Assembly: GCA_947090765.1 (NCBI GenBank)
Contig: OX352322.1
Location: 6,007,001 to 6,071,000, forward strand
DNA: 64,000 nt
Source: Pseudomonas sp. MM223
Lineage (GTDB): Bacteria; Pseudomonadota; Gammaproteobacteria; Pseudomonadales; Pseudomonadaceae
Reading direction: 5' to 3'
Below the pieces are notes generated by a model. That model had not been told where the DNA came from, did no database searches, and saw only the letters and a program-made list of their open reading frames with translations. This document shows, piece by piece, positions 47,946-57,262 of this stretch. Each line of letters begins with the position of its first letter. Position 1 is the first letter of the stretch. The position numbers and the translations under genes are program-made.

Positions 47946-48262
47946 CGATGATGACCGAGAATTTTGTGAGTGGAACAACGCCCGTGAGCGACAACGCCAA
48001 CCTGAAACAGCACCTCAACACGCCGAGCGAAGAGGGCCAGACCCTTCGCGACAGCGTCGAGAAGGCGCTGCACAACTACTTCGCCCACCTGGAAGGCGCG
48101 ACCGTGACGGACGTGTACAACCTGGTGCTCTCCGAAGTGGAGGCGCCCCTGCTCGAAAGCGTGATGAACTACGTGAAGGGCAACCAGACCAAGGCCAGCG
48201 AGATGCTCGGACTGAACCGAGGCACCCTGCGCAAGAAGCTCAAGCAGTACGACTTGCTGTAA
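47942..48262 (+). CDS. fis: DNA-binding protein Fis
   Basis: Fis is a nucleoid protein and growth-phase regulator of rRNA and tRNA genes. The 106-residue protein has the N-terminal beta-hairpin arm (T-L-R-D-S-V), the dimer helices ([11 protein letters not shown]) and a C-terminal helix-turn-helix, [20 protein letters not shown] (about 80-100). ATG 47942 overlaps the dusB stop. A second in-frame ATG 6 bp on is also possible. A terminator follows at 48280. Confidence 0.96.
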
Positions 48263-48279
48263 GCCAGAATCCCAACCAG

Positions 48280-48313
48280 AAAAGGCGGCTCCCTGAACAG
48301 AGGCGCCTTTTTT
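48280..48313 (+). terminator. Rho-independent terminator of dusB-fis
   Basis: AAAAGGCG pairs with CGCCTTTTTT around a 14-nt loop, 18 bp after the fis stop and 30 bp before purH. The U run is six long. Confidence 0.75.
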
Positions 48314-48343
48314 GCAGACTCCACCGCGTTATTGGAACCCGAA

Positions 48344-49951
48344 ATGACCGACCAGACTACCCGCCTGCCAGTCCGCCGCGCCCTGATCAGCGTCTCCGAC
48401 AAGACCGGTATCCTCGAATTCGCCCGTGAGCTGCAGCAGCTCGGTGTCGAGATCCTGTCCACCGGCGGCACCTACAAGCTGCTCAAGGACAACGGCGTAA
48501 ACGCGGTGGAAGTGGCCGACTACACCGGCTTCGCCGAAATGATGGATGGCCGGGTCAAGACCCTGCACCCGAAAATCCACGGTGGCATCCTCGGCCGTCG
48601 CGGCACCGACGACGCCATCATGAGCGAGCACGGCATCAAGCCGATCGACCTGGTCGCGGTCAACCTGTACCCGTTCGAAGCCACCATTTCCAAGCCAGGC
48701 TGTGACTTGCCGACCGCTATCGAGAACATCGACATCGGCGGCCCGACCATGGTCCGTTCGGCAGCCAAAAACCACAAAGACGTCGCCATCGTGGTCAACG
48801 CCAGCGACTACACTGGCATCGTCGAAGGCCTCAAGGCCGGCGGCCTGACCTACGCTCAGCGCTTCGACCTGATGCTCAAGGCGTTCGAGCACACCGCCGC
48901 CTACGACGGCATGATCGCCAACTACATGGGCACCATCGACCAAGCCAAAGAGACCCTGAGCACTGAAGCGCGCAGCGAATTCCCGCGCACCTTCAACAGC
49001 CAGTTCGTCAAGGCCCAGGAAATGCGCTACGGCGAGAACCCGCACCAGAGTGCGGCGTTCTACGTAGAAGCCAAAAAAGGCGAAGCCAGCATTTCCACCG
49101 CCATCCAGCTGCAGGGCAAGGAACTGTCGTTCAACAACGTGGCCGACACCGACGCCGCGCTGGAGTGCGTGAAGAGCTTCGTCAAGCCAGCCTGTGTCAT
49201 CGTCAAGCACGCCAACCCGTGCGGCGTGGCCGTTGTACCTGAAGACGAAGGCGGCATCCGCAAGGCCTACGACCTGGCCTACGCCACCGACACCGAGTCG
49301 GCCTTCGGCGGCATCATTGCCTTCAACCGCGAGCTGGACGGCGAAACCGCCAAGGCCATCGTCGAGCGCCAGTTCGTCGAAGTGATCATCGCCCCGAAAA
49401 TTTCCCAGGCTGCCCGCGACGTAGTGGCTGCCAAGCAGAACGTACGCCTGCTGGAGTGCGGCGAGTGGCCAGCCGAGCGCGCAGCCGGTTGGGACTTCAA
49501 GCGCGTCAACGGCGGCCTGCTGGTGCAAAGCCGCGATATCGGCATGATCACCGCCGACGACCTGAAGATCGTCACCAAGCGTGCCCCGACCGAGCAAGAA
49601 GTCCACGACCTGGTGTTTGCCTGGAAAGTGGCCAAGTTCGTCAAGTCCAACGCCATTGTCTACGCCAAGCAGCGCCAGACCATCGGCGTGGGCGCCGGCC
49701 AGATGAGCCGCGTCAACTCCGCACGTATTGCTGCAATCAAGGCCGAGCATGCTGGCCTGCAGGTGCAGGGCGCAGTCATGGCATCGGATGCGTTCTTCCC
49801 GTTCCGTGATGGCATCGACAATGCGGCTAAAGTGGGTATCAGCGCCGTGATCCAGCCGGGTGGTTCGATGCGCGATGCCGAGGTAATTGCTGCCGCTGAT
49901 GAAGCCGGCATTGCCATGGTGTTCACCGGTATGCGCCACTTCCGCCACTAA
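48344..49951 (+). CDS. purH: Bifunctional AICAR transformylase/IMP cyclohydrolase
   Basis: PurH carries out the last two steps of IMP synthesis. The 535-residue protein has an N-terminal MGS-like cyclohydrolase domain ([21 protein letters not shown]) and a C-terminal transformylase domain (R-Y-G-E-N-P-H-Q, catalytic K-H-A-N-P-C-G, T-E-S-A-F-G-G). ATG 48344 is preferred over TTG 48332. The REP pair at 49972 separates it from purD. Confidence 0.97.
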
Positions 49952-49971
49952 TCAGATGTCGGGCCGATCCC

Positions 49972-50099
49972 GGCCCCTGTAGGAGCGGCCTTGTGCCGCG
50001 AAAGGGCCGCAAAGCGGCCCCGGCAACGTCTGCTGCGAAGCTGAAAGCCTGGGGCCGCTACGCGCCCCTTTCGCGGCACAAGGCCTCTCCTACAGGGAA
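49972..50099. repeat. REP pair sharing its spacer with the pair at 19341
   Basis: Inverted cores CTGTAGGAGCGGCCTTGTGC and complement, with side palindromes GGGCCGCAAAGCGGCCC and GGGGCCGCTACGCGCCCC. The spacer holds CTGCTGCGAAGCTGAAAGCC, identical to that at 19341-19459. It lies between purH and purD. Confidence 0.85.
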
Positions 50100-50136
50100 C
50101 GCGGATCGCCGTAATACAGCATTCGAGGTTTTTGAC

Positions 50137-51431
50137 ATGAAAGTTTTGATCATCGGCAGCGGCGGCCGTGAGCACGCCCTGGCCTGGAAAGTCGCCCAGG
50201 ACCCACGCGTCGAGAAAGTCTTCGTTGCCCCAGGCAACGCCGGCACCGCCATTGAAGCCAAGTGCGAGAACGTCGCCATCGACGTGTGCGCCCTGGAGCA
50301 ACTGGCCGACTTTGCCGAGAAAAACGTCGACCTGACCATCGTTGGCCCGGAAGCACCACTGGTCATCGGTGTGGTCGACCTGTTCCGCAGCCGCGGCCTG
50401 GACTGCTTCGGCCCAACCAAGGGTGCGGCACAGCTGGAAGGCTCCAAGGCCTTCACCAAGGACTTCCTGGCGCGCCACAAGATCCCGACCGCCGACTACC
50501 AGAACTTCACCGAAATCGAGCCGGCCCTGGCCTACCTGCAAGAAAAAGGCGCGCCGATCGTGATCAAGGCCGACGGCCTGGCTGCGGGCAAAGGCGTGAT
50601 CGTCGCCATGACCCTGGAAGAAGCCGAAGCTGCCGTACGTGACATGCTGGCCGGTAACGCCTTCGGTGAAGCCGGTTCGCGTGTGGTGATCGAAGAGTTC
50701 CTCGACGGCGAGGAAGCCAGCTTCATCGTCATGGTCGACGGCCACAACGTGCTGCCCATGGCCACCAGCCAGGACCACAAGCGCGTCGGCGACCAGGACA
50801 CCGGCCCGAACACCGGCGGCATGGGTGCCTACTCCCCTGCCCCGGTGGTTACCGCCGACGTGCACCAGCGCGTGATGGACCAGGTGATCTGGCCAACCGT
50901 GCGCGGCATGGCCGAAGAAGGCAACGTGTACACCGGCTTCCTCTACGCTGGCCTGATGATCGACAAGGCGGGCAACCCCAAGGTCATCGAGTTCAACTGC
51001 CGCTTCGGCGACCCAGAGACCCAGCCGGTGATGCTGCGCCTGGAGTCGAGCCTGGTGCTGCTGATCGAAGCCGCCTTTGCCAAGGCGCTGGACAAGGTAG
51101 AAGCCCAGTGGGACCCGCGCCCGAGCCTGGGCGTTGTGCTGGCGGCTGGCGGTTACCCGGGCGACTACGCCAAGGGCGACGTGATCAGCGGCCTGGACGC
51201 AGCAGCCAAGATCGAAGGCAAGGTGTTCCATGCCGGCACTTCGCTCAAGGACGGCCAGGTGGCCACCAACGGCGGCCGCGTGCTGTGCGCCACGGCGATG
51301 GGCAGCACGGTTGCCGATGCGCAGCAGCAGGCTTACCGCCTGGCCAAGGAAGTGGCTGGAACGGTAGTTTCTACCGCACTGACATCGGCTACCGGGCCAT
51401 TGCCCGCGAGCGCGGTGAGCACCAGCAGTAA
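50137..51431 (+). CDS. purD: Phosphoribosylamine-glycine ligase, last part shifted by a one-base deletion
   Basis: PurD ligates glycine to phosphoribosylamine in purine synthesis. The ATP-grasp protein starts at ATG 50137 (M-K-V-L-I-I-G-S-G-G-R-E-H-A), with D-G-L-A-A-G-K-G-V, N-T-G-G-M-G-A-Y-S-P and E-F-N-C-R-F-G-D-P-E-T-Q. As sequenced, the frame leaves the family after L-A-K-E-V near 51355 and runs on to 51567. One frame over, W-N-G-S-F-Y-R-T-D-I-G-Y-R-A-I ends at the stop 51429-51431, the true end in relatives. Adding one base at about 51352-51356 gives 431 residues, the normal length. Confidence 0.92.
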
Positions 51432-51581
51432 GCACTACCGGAGCGCCGTGCCGCCCAGGGCTGTCAACCGCCCGGCGCACGGCATCCGGCTCGTCGACAA
51501 GGCCCGGCACGGGCCTTGCCTTCGACTTGGCGCGCCGCGCATAGTTAGTACCCGGCACATCGGCTAAGAAGGGATTTCGTA

Positions 51582-54353
51582 GTGCGTCGGCTTCGGATTG
51601 CCTCAGCTCTGATCGTTACCTTGCTGACCATGCTCTGCATGTTCCCGGCTGCCGCCGAACATGACGGAGGCTGGACCGTTCTGCTCGACGAACAGGCCAA
51701 CCTGCAACTGAGCGATGTGCGTTCCGAGCGCTACCGCAACCAGTTCAGCCCCCTGATCCTCGCCGAGCTGGATGCCGCCCCGCCGGAACAGGCCTTATGG
51801 CTGCACTACCGCCTGGCACCTGGCGACCAGGAGCAACTGCTACGGGTTTTTGCCCCCGACCTGTCTGGCCTTGACCTCTACGCCCTCGAAGGCGACCAAC
51901 TTCTGCGTCAGCTGCACCACGGGCGCCAGGCCGGCAATGCCAGCCCGACCCTGCGCGGCAGCGACCATGTACTGCCCCTGCCCAACAGCAAACAACCGCT
52001 GGACATCTACCTGCGCCTGGTTTCCGAGCACCAGTTGCGCCCGGCCATCAACCTGGAACCTGCAGCCGTAGCCGCTTCGGACCAGAGCCAGCCACTGCTG
52101 TTCGGCATGCTGTTCGGCGGCCTGATCATGTTGATCCTGCACAACCTGATCCGCTTCCTCTACAGCCGCTCCACCACCACCCTGATCCTGGCGCTGTACC
52201 ACGGCCTGATGCTGCTCAGCGGCCTGATCCTGCTGAACCTCAGCGGCCCCTGGTGGCACGTGTGGCACAACGCGCAAACCCCGGCCGCCTACCTGACACT
52301 GGTACTGGCCGGCCTGGCAGGGCTGTATTTCACCCAGCACTTCTTCAACCCGTGCAAGTCAGCGCGGCTCAACCGCCTGCTACAAGGCGAAATGCTGGTA
52401 GTGGGGGTCAGCGGGCTGGTGCTGTTGTTCGTCGACACCCTGCCCCTCAACCTGATGACCTACGCCCTGATGGCCCTGGGCAGCGTGAGCATGCTGCTGG
52501 TCAGCAGCTACCACTGGTACCGGGGTTACGCACCTGCGCGCCTGTTCAGCCTGGCCATGGTGGTGTTCAACCTGGGGGGCCTGGTGCTGCTGCCGGCACT
52601 GCTGGGCCTGACCCGCACCTCGACGCCGTGGCTGCTGTGCGTCCTGCTGGGGCTGGCCGTGGCCAGCGGACTGCTGCTCAACCTGGCAGTCAGCGAGCGC
52701 CTACGCCGCATGAGCGAGGAGCGCTTCAGCGCCAGCCGTGCCTTGGCTGCCAGCGATGCCGAAATAAACGCCAAGGCCGAGTTCCTGGCCAAGATCAGCC
52801 ACGAAATCCGTACCCCGATGAACGGCGTGCTGGGCATGACGGAACTGCTGCTGGGCACACCGCTGTCGGTCAAACAGCGTGACTACGTGCAGACCATCCA
52901 CAGTGCCGGCAACGAGCTGCTGACGCTGATCAACGAGATTCTCGACATTTCCAAGCTGGAGTCCCGGCAGATCGAACTGGATGACGTGCAGTTCGACCTC
53001 AATGCGCTGATCGAGGATTGCCTGAACATCTTCCGCGCCAAGGCCGAGCAACAGAACATCGAGCTGATCAGCTTCACCCAGCCGCAAGTACCGCGGGTCA
53101 TCAGCGGCGACCCGACGCGCCTGCGCCAGGCCCTGTCGAGCCTGCTGGAAAACGCCTTGAAAAACACCGATCAGGGCGAGATCCTGCTGGTCGTGGCACT
53201 GGACCAACGGGGTGAGTTACCGCGCCTGCGCATCGCCGTGCAGGACAGCGGCGAGCCGTTGGCCGCCGCAGACCGTGAAGCTTTGTTGCAGGCCGAGCTG
53301 CACAGCCACCACTTCCTGTCCAGCAACAAGCTGGGCGGCCACCTTGGGCTGGTCATCGCCAAACAGCTGATCGGCCTGATGCAGGGCGAGTTCGGCATCA
53401 AAAGCAGCGCTGGCATGGGCAATACGCTGTGGCTGACCCTGCCGCTGGACCCTTCTCGCCTGGAACAGCCACCGGCCGACCTCGACAGCCCGCTGCGCGA
53501 TGCCCGCGTGCTGGTGGTGGACGACAATGACACCTGCCGCAAAGTGCTGGTACAGCAGTGCAGCGCCTGGGGCATGAACGTCAGCGCGGTGCCGTCGGGC
53601 AAAGAAGCCCTGGCCCTGTTGCGCACCAAGGCGCACCTGCGCGACTACTTCGACGCCGTGCTACTGGACCAGAACATGCCCGGCATGACCGGCATGCAGC
53701 TGGCCGCCAAGATCAAGGAAGACCCGAGCCTGAACCACGACATTCTGGTGGTGATGCTCACCGGCATCAGCAATGCACCAAGCAAGGTCATCGCACGCAA
53801 CGCCGGGGTCAAACGCATACTTGCCAAGCCGGTGGCCGGCTACACGCTGAAGACCACCCTGGCCGAAGAGCTGGCCCAGCGCGGCCGTGATCAGGCGGTG
53901 CCGGCCAGCCTGCCCGGTATCCCGCAGGCACTGGACCTGCCCGGCGACTTCCGCGTGCTGGTCGCCGAAGACAACAGCATTTCAACCAAGGTGATACGCG
54001 GCATGCTCGGCAAGCTCAACCTTGAGCCCGACACCGCCTGCAATGGCGAGGAAGCCCTGCAGGCGATGAAAACCCAGCGCTACGACCTGGTGCTGATGGA
54101 TTGCGAAATGCCGATTCTGGACGGGTTCTCGGCCACCCAGCAGTTGCGCGCCTGGGAAACCGCCAACCAGCGCCAACGCACCCCGGTGGTGGCGCTGACT
54201 GCGCACATTCTTACCGAACACAAGGAACGCGCCCGGCTGGCAGGCATGGACGGGCACATGGCCAAGCCGGTCGAACTGTCGCAGTTGCGCGAGCTGATCC
54301 AATATTGGGCCAACCAGCGCGAAGCCAAAGCGGACCCGGCGCACACATCCTGA
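51582..54353 (+). CDS. retS: Hybrid sensor kinase RetS
   Basis: RetS restrains the GacS/GacA-Rsm pathway by contacting GacS directly. The 923-residue protein (GTG start 51582) has a signal peptide (about 1-25), a periplasmic DISM sensor, seven membrane helices (about 172-370), HisKA with H407 in S-H-E-I-R-T-P, an ATPase domain (about 510-625) and two receivers with D696 (L-L-D-Q-N-M-P-G) and D840 (L-M-D-C-E-M-P). The ATPase G1 box is degenerate: D-S-G-E-P-L instead of D-x-G-x-G. The order fis-purH-purD-retS matches P. aeruginosa PA4853-PA4856. Confidence 0.93.
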   Translation: MRRLRIASALIVTLLTMLCMFPAAAEHDGGWTVLLDEQANLQLSDVRSERYRNQFSPLILAELDAAPPEQALWLHYRLAPGDQEQLLRVFAPDLSGLDLYALEGDQLLRQLHHGRQAGNASPTLRGSDHVLPLPNSKQPLDIYLRLVSEHQLRPAINLEPAAVAASDQSQPLLFGMLFGGLIMLILHNLIRFLYSRSTTTLILALYHGLMLLSGLILLNLSGPWWHVWHNAQTPAAYLTLVLAGLAGLYFTQHFFNPCKSARLNRLLQGEMLVVGVSGLVLLFVDTLPLNLMTYALMALGSVSMLLVSSYHWYRGYAPARLFSLAMVVFNLGGLVLLPALLGLTRTSTPWLLCVLLGLAVASGLLLNLAVSERLRRMSEERFSASRALAASDAEINAKAEFLAKISHEIRTPMNGVLGMTELLLGTPLSVKQRDYVQTIHSAGNELLTLINEILDISKLESRQIELDDVQFDLNALIEDCLNIFRAKAEQQNIELISFTQPQVPRVISGDPTRLRQALSSLLENALKNTDQGEILLVVALDQRGELPRLRIAVQDSGEPLAAADREALLQAELHSHHFLSSNKLGGHLGLVIAKQLIGLMQGEFGIKSSAGMGNTLWLTLPLDPSRLEQPPADLDSPLRDARVLVVDDNDTCRKVLVQQCSAWGMNVSAVPSGKEALALLRTKAHLRDYFDAVLLDQNMPGMTGMQLAAKIKEDPSLNHDILVVMLTGISNAPSKVIARNAGVKRILAKPVAGYTLKTTLAEELAQRGRDQAVPASLPGIPQALDLPGDFRVLVAEDNSISTKVIRGMLGKLNLEPDTACNGEEALQAMKTQRYDLVLMDCEMPILDGFSATQQLRAWETANQRQRTPVVALTAHILTEHKERARLAGMDGHMAKPVELSQLRELIQYWANQREAKADPAHTS

Positions 54354-54361
54354 TCTGTAGT

Positions 54362-54470
54362 GCCTGTACTGGCCTCATCGCCGGCAAGCCAGCTCCCACC
54401 TCGATCGCATCGCTCTCAAGCCATGTGCAGTACCTGTGGGAGCTGGCTTGCCGGCGATGAGGCCAGTGAA
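54362..54470. repeat. REP pair, GGCTTGCCGGCGA type
   Basis: Inverted copies of CATCGCCGGCAAGCCAGCTC and complement, with outer arms TACTGGCCT and AGGCCAGTGA, are spaced by about 35 bp between retS and marC. Confidence 0.85.
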
Positions 54471-54527
54471 GACATCCACAACGCTGCTGATACACTTCCC
54501 GTCAACTTCCCTGCAAGGGGCTACCCC

Positions 54528-55124
54528 ATGCTCCATGAGTTGTTCAGCGTCTACCTGAAAATGCTCGTGCTCTACAGCCCGTTCTTCGTGCTGTCGTGCT
54601 TCATCAGCCTGACCCGCGGCCACTCCAGCAAAGAGCGCAAGCAACTGGCCTGGAAGGTAGCCTTTGCGGCACTGGTCGCCAGCGTGCTGCTGTACCTGTT
54701 CGGGCGGGTGATCTTCGGTATTTTCGGCATCACCGCCGATGCCTTCCGCATCGGCGCTGGCAGTGTGCTGTTCATCTCGGCATTGGGTATGGCCCAGGGC
54801 AAGCCTGCGGTGCAGGCCGACAACGTGCAGCAGGATGTAACCATCGTCCCGCTCACCATCCCCCTCACCGTCGGCCCCGGCACCATTGGTGCCCTGCTGG
54901 TGATGGGCGTCGGCCAGCCGCATTGGGATGACAAGTTGCTAGCTATCATCAGCATCGCGCTGGCCAGCTTCACTGTCGGCCTGGTGCTTTACCTGTCGCA
55001 CGGCATCGAACGAATTCTCGGTGACCAGGGCCTGCAGATTGTCAGCCGGTTGATGGGGCTGTTTGTTTGTGCCCTGGCTGCGCAAATCATCTTTACCGGG
55101 ATCAAAGGTTACATGATGCCTTAA
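54528..55124 (+). CDS. MarC-family inner-membrane protein
   Basis: The 198-residue protein has six membrane helices and the MarC/NAAT layout: a first helix with S-P-F-F-V-L-S-C-F, F-G-I-T-A-D-A-F-R-I-G-A-G, and P-L-T-I-P-L-T-V-G-P-G-T-I-G. MarC itself was once linked to multiple resistance but has no proven transport role. ATG 54528 follows AAGGGG; the open frame back to 54360 is REP sequence. Its stop overlaps tail to tail by 4 bp with the first of the three paralogous genes on the other strand. Confidence 0.88.
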   Translation: MLHELFSVYLKMLVLYSPFFVLSCFISLTRGHSSKERKQLAWKVAFAALVASVLLYLFGRVIFGIFGITADAFRIGAGSVLFISALGMAQGKPAVQADNVQQDVTIVPLTIPLTVGPGTIGALLVMGVGQPHWDDKLLAIISIALASFTVGLVLYLSHGIERILGDQGLQIVSRLMGLFVCALAAQIIFTGIKGYMMP

Positions 55125-55744
55125 AGGGCGTAATCCAGGATGCGCTGCAAAGAGACCTGCACGACGCGGTCCTGAACCTTGGGCAAAAAACTGTGTTCGA
55201 ACGCCAAAAGGTTGAAGCGGATCAACTCCGCCCGCACGTTCCGATGGCTGCGCTTTCGGCTGATGAACCCTGCGCTGAATGCCGAGCGCACATCCGTCTC
55301 ATGGTAAAGCACCATATCCAGACGATTGGCACCCGCCGGGGCGCAGGGCAGTAACTGAAAGTGCTGGCGCTCGTAGGCGCGTCGCTCAAGCTCCTGCAGC
55401 ACAGACGGGTTGGCCAACAGCTTTTGCATGGAAATACCGATCGACGAAGCGAAATGCTCGCCAGCCGTTGCAGCAATGGTTTCCAGCACCTGGTCGGCCT
55501 GCCTGGCACGGCGTTCGTCCGGCCAATGCACCTGCTCGGCAGACACGGCATCCCAGCCCATGTATTTGAGCTGGTTGCGGTAGTAGGCAAACCAATCCTC
55601 GACGAGCCCTTCCCTGTAGGCCGTCTCGGTAGCACGCTCGGCCATCGCCAAGGCCAGTTTCACCTGGTTTTTCTGTGTAGCGGAAATACCCGGCAAGAAC
55701 GAGACGATCCCCGCTCCGATCACCGCAGACGTGGCATCACTCAT
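55121..55744 (-). CDS. Unknown paralog family, member 3 of a three-gene cluster
   Basis: A 207-residue protein beginning M-S-D-A-T-S-A-V, with GGGAG before its ATG. It shares with the two genes upstream an N-terminal helical stretch (G-I-S-A near 19-22), then W51-F52-x9-M-G-W (to 64), and a C-terminal block (F-N-L-L-A-F-E-H-S-F-L, R-I-L-D-Y). The centre holds beta-type segments (F-Q-L-L-P-C-A-P, D-M-V-L-Y-H). No clear membrane segment is seen beyond a weak hydrophobic start. It overlaps member 2 by 8 bp, so the two are probably translated together. I recognise no family and offer no function. Confidence 0.65.
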   Translation of the reverse strand: MSDATSAVIGAGIVSFLPGISATQKNQVKLALAMAERATETAYREGLVEDWFAYYRNQLKYMGWDAVSAEQVHWPDERRARQADQVLETIAATAGEHFASSIGISMQKLLANPSVLQELERRAYERQHFQLLPCAPAGANRLDMVLYHETDVRSAFSAGFISRKRSHRNVRAELIRFNLLAFEHSFLPKVQDRVVQVSLQRILDYAL

Positions 55745-56429
55745 GATGTGCTCCCGTTACCGGCGCGTAAGGGTCGAACCGGTAATCCCCTTGTGCATCC
55801 TTGGTTTTCATCAACGCCTGCAATTCATCCCGCTGACGTTGGAAGCGCCCGTTATCCAGGGCCAGCGAAATCCCGTTGAACTCCGCCTCCCCTTGCAGCA
55901 CTTGCTCGCGAAGCCATGTGTCCAGCGGGATACTCGAAATCGACGTGTCGACGTGCATCGAAATACTGCAAAGGTCCAGCACCGGCCCTGGCTTGAGCAG
56001 GCCCAGTTCGATGACAAGCTTCGATCCCTGAACCTGATCTTGCGTACTGAACTTCAGCAAATGGCCAAAACCGTCCACTGACCGGCTCAAGCCCGTCTTC
56101 ACGGCTGCCAGCACGGCCTCATGACCGATCGAGCGCATTCTCAACCACGCCTCTAGTGGCTGCACCAGCGCGCTGCGCACGGGCTGCCCTAATTGTTTGA
56201 GGTCATGGGTACTGGCCAGTTTGATCCAGCCAAGTTGACGGTACGCGTCCCTGCAGGCGGCATACCAGCGTTCATAATCGTCGAAGCGCGACCCGGCATT
56301 CTTGTTGGCCAGCAACTGTGCATAAAGTATCGAGTCGAACGCAGCCTGGCGTTGTGCCTCGACAGCACCCGTGGAGTACAACAATGCCGTTCCGCCAATC
56401 AACATCAGCTGCTCAACTGCACTATTCAT
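55737..56429 (-). CDS. Unknown paralog family, member 2 of a three-gene cluster
   Basis: A 230-residue protein with a hydrophobic N-terminal stretch (L-M-L-I-G-G-T-A-L-L-Y), a helical region, and the shared motif W55-Y56-x9-L-G-W (to 68). The later part has beta-type strands (S-K-L-V-I-E-L-G-L-L, S-I-S-M-H-V-D) and a C-terminal helix resembling those of its neighbours (L-D-N-G-R-F-Q-R-Q-R-D-E-L), then a short Pro-rich tail. A terminator hairpin lies between it and member 1. The ribosome site is weak. Function unknown. Confidence 0.65.
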   Translation of the reverse strand: MNSAVEQLMLIGGTALLYSTGAVEAQRQAAFDSILYAQLLANKNAGSRFDDYERWYAACRDAYRQLGWIKLASTHDLKQLGQPVRSALVQPLEAWLRMRSIGHEAVLAAVKTGLSRSVDGFGHLLKFSTQDQVQGSKLVIELGLLKPGPVLDLCSISMHVDTSISSIPLDTWLREQVLQGEAEFNGISLALDNGRFQRQRDELQALMKTKDAQGDYRFDPYAPVTGAHHE

Positions 56430-56459
56430 GGTCTTGTCTCATCACAAATAAGTGAACAA

Positions 56460-56482
56460 GGCGGCGTTGGTGCAACGCCGCC
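56460..56482 (-). terminator. Terminator or attenuator between members 1 and 2 of the unknown cluster
   Basis: GGCGGCGTTG and CAACGCCGCC form a perfect 10-bp stem with a 3-nt loop, followed on the minus strand by UUGUUCACUUAUUUG. It lies 7 bp past the stop of member 1. Partial termination here would make member 1 more abundant than members 2 and 3. Confidence 0.7.
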
Positions 56483-56488
56483 GCGCAA

Positions 56489-57169
56489 TCAGATGTCGTA
56501 TTGCAGAACGTTCTCGACACTGCGCACGCCGAGTTTGTTTTCCACGGTTTCGCGGACTTTGTCGTAGACGAAGTTGTTGAGCGTGAGCACTGCCGTGCCG
56601 GCGTAATACTCAGTCTTGTCCAGCGTCCACTGGATACCCAACACGTCATCGTCCAGTTGCGGGGCAGACGCCTGGATGCAGCTCACCACCATGATCACAT
56701 CGTTGTTTTCGGTTTCGATGCAAGCGGCCAGCCCCACCATGCCACGGGCCTTGTTCTTGCGCTTGTGATCGAGCACCTTGGCGTCGTTTTCGACGGTGGT
56801 CATTTTGTCGAAGGCCATCTTCGCCAAACCACCCAACTTGGTACCACCCAGCACCGCATTACCGACCACACCGATAGCCCGGATGGCGACGGCGCCTACG
56901 GTGACAGTCAGCTCTGCCGAGGTTTCCAGCTCGAAGGTACGCCGCGGGATGGTAAAACCAAGATCACGCATGACATCAACGAACTTGTCGTACCACTCGC
57001 GGCTCTGCTTTTCGGCATCGAACGCTTTGTCGGCCACTAACGTGGCGAAGTGGAAAGCATTCTTCACATCGTGACGGCTTTGCGCAGACATGCCCGCGCC
57101 GCACGCCAGCAGGTTGCCTTCGACCAGGATGGCGGTGTTGGTGGTAGTAACTTCTGTTGCATCGGACAT
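56489..57169 (-). CDS. Unknown paralog family, member 1 of a three-gene cluster
   Basis: A 226-residue protein beginning M-S-D-A-T-E-V-T, behind AAGGAG, a strong ribosome site. It has the family layout: G-M-S-A (26-29), helices, W59-Y60-x9-L-G-F (to 72), then a Gly/Ala-rich hydrophobic stretch (about 87-120, V-G-A-V-A-I-R-A-I-G-V-V-G-N-A), strands (V-I-M-V-V-S-C-I-Q-A) and a C-terminal block (L-N-N-F-V-Y-D-K-V-R-E-T-V, V-L-Q-Y-D-I). The hydrophobic stretch could enter a membrane, but that is speculation. It follows cobJ on the same strand after 93 bp containing a GCCCCT/AGGGGC hairpin. Confidence 0.68.
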   Translation of the reverse strand: MSDATEVTTTNTAILVEGNLLACGAGMSAQSRHDVKNAFHFATLVADKAFDAEKQSREWYDKFVDVMRDLGFTIPRRTFELETSAELTVTVGAVAIRAIGVVGNAVLGGTKLGGLAKMAFDKMTTVENDAKVLDHKRKNKARGMVGLAACIETENNDVIMVVSCIQASAPQLDDDVLGIQWTLDKTEYYAGTAVLTLNNFVYDKVRETVENKLGVRSVENVLQYDI

Positions 57170-57262
57170 GTAGAAACTCCTTGATGGTTGCCCCTCGAAT
57201 CAGGGGCATCCACCTTAGCCAGCGCGCTGGCGACGCAACGCGCTGAAGGGTTTCCGACGCAA

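Noticed and set aside
51432..51567. Extended C-terminus of PurD
   Set aside because: The sequence after residue 405 is out of frame; the conserved ending is found one frame over and stops at 51431.
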